A stretch of DNA of 64,000 nucleotides from Clavibacter sp. (GTDB lineage: Bacteria > Actinomycetota > Actinomycetes > Nanopelagicales > Nanopelagicaceae). The stretch lies in contig BGOH01000001.1 of the NCBI GenBank assembly GCA_003569145.1, positions 186,001 to 250,000 on the forward strand, written 5' to 3'. The position numbers and the translations under genes were made by a program. Shown here piece after piece: positions 40,529 through 51,023 of the stretch (positions are counted from its first letter, which is position 1; each line of letters starts with the position of its first letter). A model generated the notes under the pieces. The model was not told the origin of the DNA, searched no databases, and was given only the letters and a program-made list of their open reading frames with translations.

Positions 40529-41442
40529 ATCTCACGCCCTGGGTGAGCCTGCTCATATGCTTTTTTGATTCTCTCTTGAGAGACATGGGTATATATCTGA
40601 GTAGTTGCAAGGGATGAGTGGCCGAGAATCTCTTGAACAGTTCTTAAATCAGCGCCACCTTCAAGTAAATGAGTTGCTGCGCTATGTCTAAGAGTATGTG
40701 GCCCTAATTTCTTATCGCTACCAATTGCCTCCATCGCTTGATAAACAACGCTTCTAGCAACTCTTTGATCAATTCTCTTGCCACGAGAACCAATAAATAG
40801 CGCGCTACCACTTGCTTCACTTACTAGCTCTGCTCTTCCCTTATTTATCCAATTATCAACAGCAGTTAGCGCTGGTTGGCCAAGAGGAACAACTCTCTCT
40901 TTACTTCCTTTACCCATCACTTTAATTGTTGATCTCTGCCTATCAATATCACCAAGATCTAGACCAACAAGCTCTGAGATACGAATGCCTGAGCCATATA
41001 AGACTTCAACTAACGCTAGATCTCTAAGCGAGCTGGCACTTTCCTCTTCCTGCGCTCTTACCTCAAGTGCTTTTATTGTTAGCGCTGCACTTTCGATATC
41101 TAAAACATCAGGCAGGCTTCTCTCAGGCTTTGGAGCAATTAAATCTTTACCAATATCTCTTGAAAGCCAGCCACTTCTTGCCCCCCAATAGGTAAAGGCT
41201 CGAATTGAAACTACTCGGCGGGTAATTGATGATCTCGCTGCTCCCTTGGTTGAAAGGTTTGCAAGCCAAGAGCGAATGTGGTTGAGCTCTAGCTGGGCAA
41301 ACTCTGAGACTCCCAATTTATTTATATGAAGTAGGAGCGACTCTAAATCAGCAAGGTATGCCCTTATTGAGTTCTCTGAGAGATTTCGCTCAGAGATTAG
41401 ATGGCTGCGATAAGCCTTTGCCAACTCACTATCTAGCGCCAT
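40525..41442 (-). CDS. xerC: Tyrosine recombinase XerC
   Basis: Site-specific recombinase that resolves chromosome dimers at dif with XerD under FtsK control. The 305-residue protein has the N-terminal SAM-like core-binding domain and the catalytic residues of the integrase family: Arg in [38 protein letters not shown] with the nucleophilic Tyr. XerD is the alternative label, but XerC typically lies near rpsB in Actinobacteria. There are no mobile-element features around it, so it is a housekeeping recombinase. Confidence 0.88.
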   Translation of the reverse strand: MALDSELAKAYRSHLISERNLSENSIRAYLADLESLLLHINKLGVSEFAQLELNHIRSWLANLSTKGAARSSITRRVVSIRAFTYWGARSGWLSRDIGKDLIAPKPERSLPDVLDIESAALTIKALEVRAQEEESASSLRDLALVEVLYGSGIRISELVGLDLGDIDRQRSTIKVMGKGSKERVVPLGQPALTAVDNWINKGRAELVSEASGSALFIGSRGKRIDQRVARSVVYQAMEAIGSDKKLGPHTLRHSAATHLLEGGADLRTVQEILGHSSLATTQIYTHVSQERIKKAYEQAHPGREI

Positions 41443-41484
41443 AAACCCTAGGTTATCTAGGAATCACCTCTAAGAACGATAGAC

Positions 41485-41543
41485 ACAGCGTTGCTTCTAA
41501 GCAACACTTAATCCACGCTGTTTCAGATGCGCAAAGTGTGGAT
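41485..41543. other. Structured intergenic region between xerC and the orphan small gene
   Basis: It contains a perfect 7-bp hairpin (GTTGCTT 41490-41496 with AAGCAAC 41499-41505), an enclosing ACAGC/GCTGT stem (41485-41489 with 41517-41521) and a crossing ATCCAC/GTGGAT stem (41511-41516 with 41538-41543). The crossing stems would make a pseudoknot or alternative folds. Function and strand are unknown. Confidence 0.4.
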
Positions 41544-41589
41544 CTTCTTCGGTGGTTTGTCAGAGGTAAGTGAATCACTTAGCTACTAA

Positions 41590-41844
41590 ATGGCGAAGGG
41601 GCAGCAATTGAAAATTCTCTTAGTAATAAGTGATACTGCCCTTGAGCCAAGCCTTACAAATACTGCAACTGAAATAAGGGTCACCATTGGAATAAATGAT
41701 GACTTTGATCAGATTTTAGATGTTACATCCGGGATATTAGATACTGAGCAGATAGCTCACCTGCATCGCCTCTGGGCAGATGATGCTTTTCCTAGAGACT
41801 TTAATCGAACCGGAGATGAGCTAATCATCACTGCAAGAGAGTGA
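41590..41844 (+). CDS. Hypothetical protein, 78-84 residues
   Basis: I do not recognise a family. The ATG frame begins MAKGQQLKILLVISDTALEP; an in-frame TTG at 41608 preceded by GAAGGGG six bases upstream would start at MKILLVISDTALEP and give 78 residues. The protein is soluble and acidic with a beta-strand-like KILLVISD start, an ITIG-type strand and a C-terminal helix (DTEQIAHLHRLWADDAF). Its stop abuts the stop of the convergent XRE gene. It lies downstream of the structured region at 41485-41543. Confidence 0.55.
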   Translation: MAKGQQLKILLVISDTALEPSLTNTATEIRVTIGINDDFDQILDVTSGILDTEQIAHLHRLWADDAFPRDFNRTGDELIITARE

Positions 41845-42108
41845 TTAGCTGCGCTTCTTATCTATTGCGCCAAGTGCGATAAGCAGAGTCTCTGGCGAGA
41901 CTTCAAGTGCTTGAGCAAGAGGGGCAATGACATCAATTTTTGGGGTGCGCTCTTGGCGAAAATAGCGAGAGATTGAGCCCTTATCGATTCCTGTTTTTAA
42001 GTGGAGTTCTTCAAGCCCTGAAATCTTTAACTGTTCCATTCTTGCTCTTAGCCACTCTGATGATTCGCTAGGAGTTAATTTCACTCCCCTTTTTAAAACC
42101 GTGCGCAT
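41845..42108 (-). CDS. Small XRE-family helix-turn-helix protein
   Basis: The 87-residue protein consists almost only of a Cro/C1-type HTH: LEELHLKTGIDKGSISRYFR is the turn and recognition helix (about 32-51), followed by TPKIDVIAPLAQALEVSPETL. There is no extra sensor domain. It lies 33 bases after cimA on the same strand, so it is probably the last gene of the ilv operon. A role in controlling that operon is a guess; no operator was identified. Confidence 0.75.
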   Translation of the reverse strand: MRTVLKRGVKLTPSESSEWLRARMEQLKISGLEELHLKTGIDKGSISRYFRQERTPKIDVIAPLAQALEVSPETLLIALGAIDKKRS

Positions 42109-42141
42109 AGCTAAATTCTTTTCTCTCCTTACTTAAAACAC

Positions 42142-43731
42142 TTACTCAGGTTTCTTTCCTGCTCTTATTAGCCCATAAGTTAGCGCATCTTCTAGCGCCA
42201 TGGCAGAGGCGGCAATAACATTTTCATGAACTCCAATTGTGCTCCATTCGCCATGACCATCGCTGCTCTCAACTAATACTCTTGTAATAGCCCCAGTTCC
42301 TAGGCGACCTTCCAAGATACGAACTTTGTAATCAGTTAGCTCAAGCTCAGCTAGTTCTGGATATAACTTCTCAAGACCATTTCGTAGCGCTCTATCGATA
42401 GCGTTAACTGGACCATTTCCACTACCAGAGGATGAAATTAACTCTCCCTTTGCCTTAATACTCACTTCAGCTCTTGAAGTTACTGAGCCATCTGCGCCTT
42501 GATCAACGCTAGTTTTCCAACTCTCAATAGTGAAAAATGAGGGTTTCTTTCCAGCAAGCTCTTCTCGTAATAACAGCTCAAAGCTGGCATCTGCTGCCTC
42601 AAATGTGTAACCACCAGATTCCAATTCTTTTACTCGCTCAACTAAGCGAGCGACAACCTCTTTTTCTTTACTTAAGTCAAAACCAAGTTGAGAGGATTTA
42701 ATTTCAATTGATGCCCTTCCTGCCATTTCAGAAACGAGCATTCTCATATCGTTACCAACGCTTTCAGGGTTTTCATGTTGATAGAGCGCTGGATCAACTT
42801 TAATTGCCGATGCATGAAGACCGGCTTTATGTGCAAAGGCAGAGATACCAACATATGGCTGTCTGGCACTTGGTGAGACATTGGTAACTTCAGCAACAGC
42901 GTGAGCGATTCTAAATGCTTCCTCTAGCGCTCCAGCCGGAAGTACTTCTTGCTTCTTCTTTAGCTGCAGGTTGGCAATGATTGAAATTAGATCTGCATTT
43001 CCAGTTCTCTCGCCATAGCCATTTAAAGTTCCTTGAACATGGCTAGCACCAGCTGCAACAGCAGCAAGTGAGTTAGCGATAGCGCATCCTGTGTCATTAT
43101 GGCAATGGATTCCAATGCGAGCTGCGCTATCTAAAATTACTTTTGCAACTACATCTGATAGTTCATCAGGCAGCATCCCGCCATTGGTATCGCAGAGAGC
43201 AATTACATCTGCTCCAGCCTCTGCTGCAACTCTTACTACCTCAAGTGCGTATGCTGGATTTGCTCGATAACCATCAAAGAAATGTTCTGCATCAAGAAAT
43301 ACTCTCTGGCCGCCTTGCCTTAAAAACTTAATTGAATCCTTAATCATCGCTAGGTTTTCTTGTAAATCTGTTTTTAAAGCTAGCTCAACGTGGCGATCAT
43401 GTGATTTTGCAACAAGAGTTACAACTGGCGCTCCAGATTCAGCCAGCGCTCTAAGAAGTACGTCATCTGCTGCTTTGGTATTGGCCCGCCTAGTAGCGCC
43501 AAATGCGACAAAAGTGGCATTCTTTAACTTCAACTCTTTAGCAGCTAATTTGAAGAATTCAGTATCTTTTGGATTGGCTCCAGGCCATCCCCCTTCAATA
43601 AAGCCCACTCCAAGATCATCAAGATGTCTAGCAATAGTTAATTTGTCATGGACTGAGAGATTAAGACCCTCTTGCTGCGCGCCATCTCTTAGTGTGGTGT
43701 CATAGATATGAAATGAATCAGAGATTGCCAC
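42142..43731 (-). CDS. cimA: (R)-citramalate synthase
   Basis: Condenses pyruvate and acetyl-CoA to citramalate, a threonine-independent entry to isoleucine. The 529-residue protein has a DRE-TIM barrel (DTTLRDGAQQEGLNLS; HCHNDTGCAIANSLAAVAAG) and a C-terminal LeuA-type allosteric domain (VRILEGRLGTGAITRVLVES). The DTTLRDGAQ opening and overall length fit CimA rather than 2-isopropylmalate synthase. It abuts ilvE (stop/start at 43731) and lies downstream of ilvBNC, serA and leuB. Substrate choice is inferred from the family. Confidence 0.88.
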   Translation of the reverse strand: MAISDSFHIYDTTLRDGAQQEGLNLSVHDKLTIARHLDDLGVGFIEGGWPGANPKDTEFFKLAAKELKLKNATFVAFGATRRANTKAADDVLLRALAESGAPVVTLVAKSHDRHVELALKTDLQENLAMIKDSIKFLRQGGQRVFLDAEHFFDGYRANPAYALEVVRVAAEAGADVIALCDTNGGMLPDELSDVVAKVILDSAARIGIHCHNDTGCAIANSLAAVAAGASHVQGTLNGYGERTGNADLISIIANLQLKKKQEVLPAGALEEAFRIAHAVAEVTNVSPSARQPYVGISAFAHKAGLHASAIKVDPALYQHENPESVGNDMRMLVSEMAGRASIEIKSSQLGFDLSKEKEVVARLVERVKELESGGYTFEAADASFELLLREELAGKKPSFFTIESWKTSVDQGADGSVTSRAEVSIKAKGELISSSGSGNGPVNAIDRALRNGLEKLYPELAELELTDYKVRILEGRLGTGAITRVLVESSDGHGEWSTIGVHENVIAASAMALEDALTYGLIRAGKKPE

Positions 43732-44816
43732 TAGATGACTCGCTTCATCCAGCCATGTTTATCTGGGATAGTGCCATGTTGAATGCCGAGTAAGTGATTA
43801 CGAATTTCCATAGTTATCGGCCCAGGATTGCCATCACCGGTTACCCAGGTTCCATACTTACTCTTTGCAGAACCAACAGGTGCAATAACTGCTGCTGTTC
43901 CGCAGGCAAAGATTTCAGAAATCTCTCCACTTGCAACGCCATCTCGCCATTGATCAATAGAGATCATTCCCTCTTCGACTTTATATCCCAAATCTTTAGC
44001 AACGCTTAAAATTGAATCTCTTGTGATGCCATGAAGCAGAGTTCCAGTTAATTTTGGAGTGAAGATAGTTGCATCTTTTCCTCTGCCCTTAACAAAGTAG
44101 AGATTCATTCCGCCCATCTCTTCAACCCAGAATCGCTCCTTGGCATCAAGCCAGACAACTTGATCACAACCTTCTTTTGCTGCCTCCTGCTGAGCAAGAA
44201 GAGAGGCGGCATAATTTCCACCACATTTTGCCTCGCCAGTTCCACCAAGTACTGCTCTGACATACTCTAAAGAGATCCAAACCGTTACAGCTTTAGCAGA
44301 ATTAAAGTAAGCAGCTGCAGGGGTGGCAATTACTGCAAATAAAGCTTTATTAGATGGCCTTACTCCAAGACCAACTTCAGTTGCAATCATAAATGGCCTC
44401 AAATAAAGAGACTCGCCAACTTTCTTTGGAACCCAGCCAGCATCTTGCTTTACTAAAGCTTCAACGGCGCTAACAAAGTCTTCAACTGGAAGCTCTGGAA
44501 GAGTGATTCGCGCTGCGCTCTTTGCAAAACGAAGAGCGTTCGCATCAGGGCGAAAGAGCGCGATAGATCCATCTGGTTGGTAGTAAGCCTTCATTCCTTC
44601 AAAGATTTCTTGCCCATAATGAAAAACCATTGCAGCAGGATCTAAATTGAGCGGTCCATAGGCAGAAATTGTTAGATCAGACCAACCACTCGACTGATTC
44701 CATTCAGCAACTGCCATGTGATCTGTGAAATATTTTCCAAATCCAGGCGCCTCTAAATACTGATCTCTCTGCGTTGGCGAGATTGGATTTGATGAAGGGA
44801 TGACTGTAATTTTCAT
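43731..44816 (-). CDS. ilvE: Branched-chain amino acid aminotransferase
   Basis: PLP enzyme that makes Val, Leu and Ile from their keto acids. The 361-residue group-II type protein has FEGMKAYYQPDGSIALFRPD and the cofactor segment EAKCGGNYAASLLAQ. It overlaps its neighbours leuB and cimA by one base each and shares the operon with the enzymes that make its substrates. Confidence 0.95.
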   Translation of the reverse strand: MKITVIPSSNPISPTQRDQYLEAPGFGKYFTDHMAVAEWNQSSGWSDLTISAYGPLNLDPAAMVFHYGQEIFEGMKAYYQPDGSIALFRPDANALRFAKSAARITLPELPVEDFVSAVEALVKQDAGWVPKKVGESLYLRPFMIATEVGLGVRPSNKALFAVIATPAAAYFNSAKAVTVWISLEYVRAVLGGTGEAKCGGNYAASLLAQQEAAKEGCDQVVWLDAKERFWVEEMGGMNLYFVKGRGKDATIFTPKLTGTLLHGITRDSILSVAKDLGYKVEEGMISIDQWRDGVASGEISEIFACGTAAVIAPVGSAKSKYGTWVTGDGNPGPITMEIRNHLLGIQHGTIPDKHGWMKRVI

Positions 44817-45852
44817 TAGCTAAGAGCCTTTGCTAGGTCATCGCCTATTTCACTAGTGCTTCGCTTCTTATCTGCTCTTGTAAGCAAGTCAGCCTCAACT
44901 GCTTTCTCAACATCTCTTGCAGCATCACTAAGCCCTAAGTGATTAAGTAGCATCGCAACAGACATAATTGTTGCAGTTGGATCAGCAATTCCTTTTCCTG
45001 CAATATCAGGGGCTGAGCCATGTACTGGTTCAAACATTGAAGGAAACTCACCACTTGGATTGATATTGCCAGAGGCAGCAAGGCCAATTCCGCCGCAGAT
45101 AGCAGCAGCGATATCAGTCAAAATATCTCCAAAGAGATTATCAGTTACCACGACATCAAAGCGCTCCGGATTTGTTACAAAGAACATCGAGGCTGCATCA
45201 ACATGGAGATAATCAGTACTTACTTGAGGAAACTCCTTTGCAACTTCTTCAAAGTTCTAGTCCAAAGGCTTCCCGCTCTTGTTAAAACATTATTCTTATG
45301 AACTAAAGTTAATTTCTTTCTAGGTCTTGCCATAGCTCTATTAAATGCATCTCTTATAACTCGCTCTGCGCCTCGTCTGGTATTGAGGCTCTCCTCTGTT
45401 GCAATTTCACTTGAAGTGCCAAAGCCAAGAACTCCGCCAGCTCCAACATAAGGTCCTTCGGTTCCCTCTCTAACTACAATGAAATCAATTGGCGCACTTG
45501 TCTTTAGCGGACCAACTACTCCCTGGATATAGGCGTGCCGGGCGCAGGTTGATGTAGTGATCAAAGGCAAAACGAAGTTTTAGAAGTAACCCGCGCTCAA
45601 GGACTCCACTTGGAACACTTGGATCACCTACTGCGCCAAGAAGGATTACATCAAAGCTTTTTAGTTCTTCCAGCGTTTTATCTGGCAGAACTTCACCGGT
45701 TTTATGCCAGAAGGCAGCCCCTAATTCAAATGCTTTCTTGCTATAGGTAAAGCCATGCTTCTTGCCCGCTGCATCAAGAATTTTCAAACCCTCATTAACA
45801 ACCTCAGGTCCGATTCCATCGCCTGCGATTACTGCAAGATTAAAGTTCTTAC

Positions 45853-45856
<4 letters not shown>
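44816..45856 (-). CDS. leuB: 3-isopropylmalate dehydrogenase (two apparent frameshifts)
   Basis: Oxidative decarboxylation step in leucine synthesis; the family can also act on methylmalate in the citramalate route. The start [20 protein letters not shown] is normal. The extra base in the CCC run 45521-45523 breaks the frame after ARLYPG; removing it restores [20 protein letters not shown] missing base at 45250-45253 breaks it again after SLWTRT; adding it restores [20 protein letters not shown]. The two indels compensate, so the end [18 protein letters not shown] is intact and the length is 346 residues. I infer sequencing errors. Confidence 0.9.
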
Positions 45857-48490
<2,634 letters not shown>

Positions 48491-48585
48491 TTAGTTTTGG
48501 TAGTCCTCGGTCTGGCTATGCGTCGATGAAGAAGCTAGTCCAGTTTCTTGCAAAGTTCTTTCAGCCAAAGTCGCATCGCCATTTT

Positions 48586-49049
48586 CTAGCGCATAAGACC
48601 TGATTGAACTAACTCTTTGATGCCAAAGCTTGATAGTTCACCTAGCAGCGCTGCAATCTCAGCGCTACTTCCTATCGCCTCAATGGTAAGGCTGGAGGAA
48701 GCCTGGCTAACAATTGAGGCTCGATATTTGCCTACAACTGCCTCAATCTTTGAGCGATTATCTCCAGTGCTATTTACTTTAACCATTAATAGCTCTCTTT
48801 GATGAGAGTTCTTATCTTCCATCTCTTGAATTCCGATCACGTTACTAATTTAAATAGCTGGGCGCTGACCTGATCTAATGCATGGCCCTCAAGATTTAAA
48901 ACAATAGTAATTCGCGAAATCTCAGGACTCTCTGTTGGTCCCACAGCGAGTGAATCAATGTTGTATCCCCGGCGAGAAAATAAGGATGCAACCCTGGCTA
49001 GAACACCAGGGCTATTTTCAACAAGAACAGAGAGTGTGTGTTGGGCCAT
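48586..49049 (-). CDS. ilvN: Acetolactate synthase small (regulatory) subunit IlvN (one apparent frameshift)
   Basis: Valine-sensing subunit of acetohydroxyacid synthase. The N-terminal ACT domain [20 protein letters not shown] runs to SAQLFKLV, where the frame breaks. One extra base at the TT of 48842-48843 gives [20 protein letters not shown] and continues to the stop at 48586. The restored length, 154 residues, is usual for Actinobacteria. It follows ilvB by two bases. Confidence 0.92.
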
Positions 49050-49051
49050 GG

Positions 49052-50791
49052 CTATAACTCCTGTGAATCCCAGTCAGGTGCCATTTCTTTGGCAATCAAA
49101 ATATCATCATTAGAAGTTCCAGCAGCCACCATTGGCCAGACCATCGCATCTCTATGAACGCTAAAGTCCACTACAACTGGCGCATCATTGATTGCATTTG
49201 CCTCTTTAATGATTTTATCGACATCACCTTTTGACTCACAGCGAAGACCAACACAGCCCATCGCTTCTGCAAGTTTTGCAAAATCAGGAATTCTCTTGGA
49301 GTGCAGATCAGTATTTGAGTAACGCTCTTTGTAAAAGAGAGTCTGCCACTGACGAACCATTCCAAGGCTCTCATTATTGATAACAGCAACTTTGATTGGA
49401 ATATTGTTTAGGGCGCAGGTTACTAATTCCTGATTTGTCATCTGGAAGCAACCATCACCATCAATTGCCCAAACTGGAGTATCAGGCGCGCCAACTTTTG
49501 CACCCATTGCTGCTGGAACTGCATAACCCATAGTTCCAAGGCCACCAGAATTTAGCCAGGTTCTTGGTTTTTCATACTTAACAAATTGTGATGCCCACAT
49601 CTGATGTTGCCCAACACCTGCAACATAGATTCCATCAGGGCCGGTAATTGCTCCGATTCGCTCAATTACATATTGTGGCGATAGCGATCCATCACTTGGT
49701 TCGTTATATCCAAGGGGATATTTCTGGCGTAGCGAATTCATCTGCTTCCACCACGAAGTGATATCAGCCTTATTCTTAGCAAACTCAGCTTTAACAGCGG
49801 GAATTAGCGCTCTAATAATTGGGCCAAGGTCGCCAATAATTGGCACATCGGCATAGCGATTCTTACCAATTTCTGCCGGGTCAATATCGGCGTGAATTAT
49901 CTTGGCATTTGGGGCAAATGTAGAGAGTTTTCCAGTTACTCGATCATCAAATCGAGCGCCTAAAGTAATAAGTAAATCTGCTTTCTGCAGGCCAGTAACA
50001 GCAGCAACTGTTCCATGCATTCCTGGCATGCCAAGATGCTGGCTATGGCTATCAGGAAAGGCTCCTCTTGCCATCAAGGTTGTTACAACTGGAGCTCCAA
50101 CTAGCTCTGCTAACACAAGAAGTTCTTTTGCAGCATTGGCCTTTATTACTCCGCCGCCGATATAGAAGATTGGTTTACTTGATTGAGCAATAAGTGATGC
50201 AGCATCTCGAATTGCCTCTGAGTTAGGTTCAATCTGCGGGTTATAACCTAGAAGGTTTAACTTCTTTGGATAGTTATAGCTAGTCATCTTCTGTAGCGCA
50301 TCTTTAGCGATATCAACTAGAACTGGTCCTGGCCTTCCAGATGATGCAATATAAAAAGCTTCAGCAATTGCCCGAGGAATTTGAGCAGGATCTGTTATCA
50401 AGTAATTATGTTTTGTTACCGGCATCGTGATTCCGCGGATATCAGCTTCTTGGAAAGCATCGGTTCCAATAGCAGCTGATGGAACTTGACCAGTGATAGC
50501 AACAATTGGAACTGAATCCATCTGCGCATCAGCAATTGGTGTAACTAAATTTGTTGCTCCTGGCCCTGAAGTTGCAATGCATACCCCAACGCGGCCGGTA
50601 ACTTGGGCATATCCAGTTGCAGCATGACCTGCTCCCTGTTCATGGCGAACTAAGATGTGGCGAATCTTTGAATCAAAGATTGGATCATAGGCAGGAAGAA
50701 TTGCGCCACCAGGAATACCAAACATGACATCAACGCCAGAATCTTCTAGCGCGTTAACGAGGGCTTGAGCCCCTGTTATCTCACTTGCCAT
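49052..50791 (-). CDS. ilvB: Acetolactate synthase large (catalytic) subunit
   Basis: ThDP-dependent enzyme for the first shared step of Val/Leu/Ile synthesis. The 579-residue protein has the catalytic Glu in [12 protein letters not shown] (about residue 51), the central FAD-type domain, and the ThDP-binding segment [15 protein letters not shown] good AAAGGAG lies 11-17 bases before the ATG. It is the first enzyme gene of the operon and is preceded by the leader peptide and attenuator described separately. Confidence 0.97.
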   Translation of the reverse strand: MASEITGAQALVNALEDSGVDVMFGIPGGAILPAYDPIFDSKIRHILVRHEQGAGHAATGYAQVTGRVGVCIATSGPGATNLVTPIADAQMDSVPIVAITGQVPSAAIGTDAFQEADIRGITMPVTKHNYLITDPAQIPRAIAEAFYIASSGRPGPVLVDIAKDALQKMTSYNYPKKLNLLGYNPQIEPNSEAIRDAASLIAQSSKPIFYIGGGVIKANAAKELLVLAELVGAPVVTTLMARGAFPDSHSQHLGMPGMHGTVAAVTGLQKADLLITLGARFDDRVTGKLSTFAPNAKIIHADIDPAEIGKNRYADVPIIGDLGPIIRALIPAVKAEFAKNKADITSWWKQMNSLRQKYPLGYNEPSDGSLSPQYVIERIGAITGPDGIYVAGVGQHQMWASQFVKYEKPRTWLNSGGLGTMGYAVPAAMGAKVGAPDTPVWAIDGDGCFQMTNQELVTCALNNIPIKVAVINNESLGMVRQWQTLFYKERYSNTDLHSKRIPDFAKLAEAMGCVGLRCESKGDVDKIIKEANAINDAPVVVDFSVHRDAMVWPMVAAGTSNDDILIAKEMAPDWDSQEL

Positions 50792-50840
50792 CTTGGTTCA
50801 CTCCTTTCTTCCAATTCTTTTTAGGCCCACTAATGCAAAA

Positions 50841-50860
50841 ACCCTCAGTTTCCTGAGGGT
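50841..50860 (-). terminator. Intrinsic terminator/attenuator in the ilvB leader
   Basis: ACCCTCAG and CTGAGGGT form a perfect 8-bp stem with a 4-base loop, followed on the minus strand by a run of five T (50837-50841). It sits between the leader peptide and ilvB, as expected for a transcription attenuator. Confidence 0.8.
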
Positions 50861-50889
50861 GCGCGTGAACTTTTATCTAGTTCACGCGC
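50861..50889 (-). promoter_or_regulatory. Second leader hairpin overlapping the ilv leader-peptide stop
   Basis: GCGCGTGAAC and GTTCACGCGC make a perfect 10-bp stem with a 9-base loop, directly before the terminator hairpin. Its 5' arm lies in the last codons and stop of the leader peptide, so a ribosome at the end of the peptide would mask it. That is the geometry of an attenuation switch. Confidence 0.6.
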
Positions 50890-50941
50890 AGCGAATCACC
50901 ACTGAAACAAGTGCGATTACAGAAGTTGATTTCGCTGACAT
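50882..50941 (-). CDS. ilv leader peptide (Val/Ile/Leu-rich, 19 residues)
   Basis: Starting at ATG 50941 the frame reads MSAKSTSVIALVSVVIRCA and stops at 50882. Seven of eleven residues from position 8 to 18 are Val, Ile or Leu. It lies 90 bases before ilvB and is followed by a stem-loop and an intrinsic terminator. Ribosome stalling at these codons when branched-chain aminoacyl-tRNAs run short would favour read-through into ilvBNC. This is the classic leader-peptide attenuation logic, also known for ilvBNC in Corynebacterium. The ATG lies seven bases after the -10 box, so the mRNA probably has no 5' untranslated region. Confidence 0.8.
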   Translation of the reverse strand: MSAKSTSVIALVSVVIRCA

Positions 50942-50948
50942 GTGGATA

Positions 50949-50977
50949 AGTATCCCCTGATAAAAAGTATGAGTCAA
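50949..50977 (-). promoter_or_regulatory. Promoter of the ilvBNC-serA-leuB-ilvE-cimA operon
   Basis: On the minus strand TTGACT and GATACT are separated by exactly 17 bases. The -10 ends seven bases before the leader-peptide ATG, which puts the transcript start at or next to that ATG. Confidence 0.7.
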
Positions 50978-51007
50978 CCCTTAAGACGGCCATCTCACAA
51001 TATGAAC

Positions 51008-51021
51008 GGGGATTAATCCCC
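51008..51021. repeat. Perfect palindrome after ilvD
   Basis: GGGGATTAATCCCC is a 14-base perfect palindrome starting three bases after the ilvD stop. There is no T run on either side, so it is not a classical intrinsic terminator. It could block 3' exonucleases or bind a dimeric regulator of the ilvB promoter about 30 bases away. Confidence 0.5.
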
Positions 51022-51023
51022 TC

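Noticed and set aside
40525-41442. Tyrosine recombinase as evidence for an integrated element
   Set aside because: Sequence and neighbourhood fit housekeeping XerC; no attachment repeats, phage or plasmid genes are nearby.
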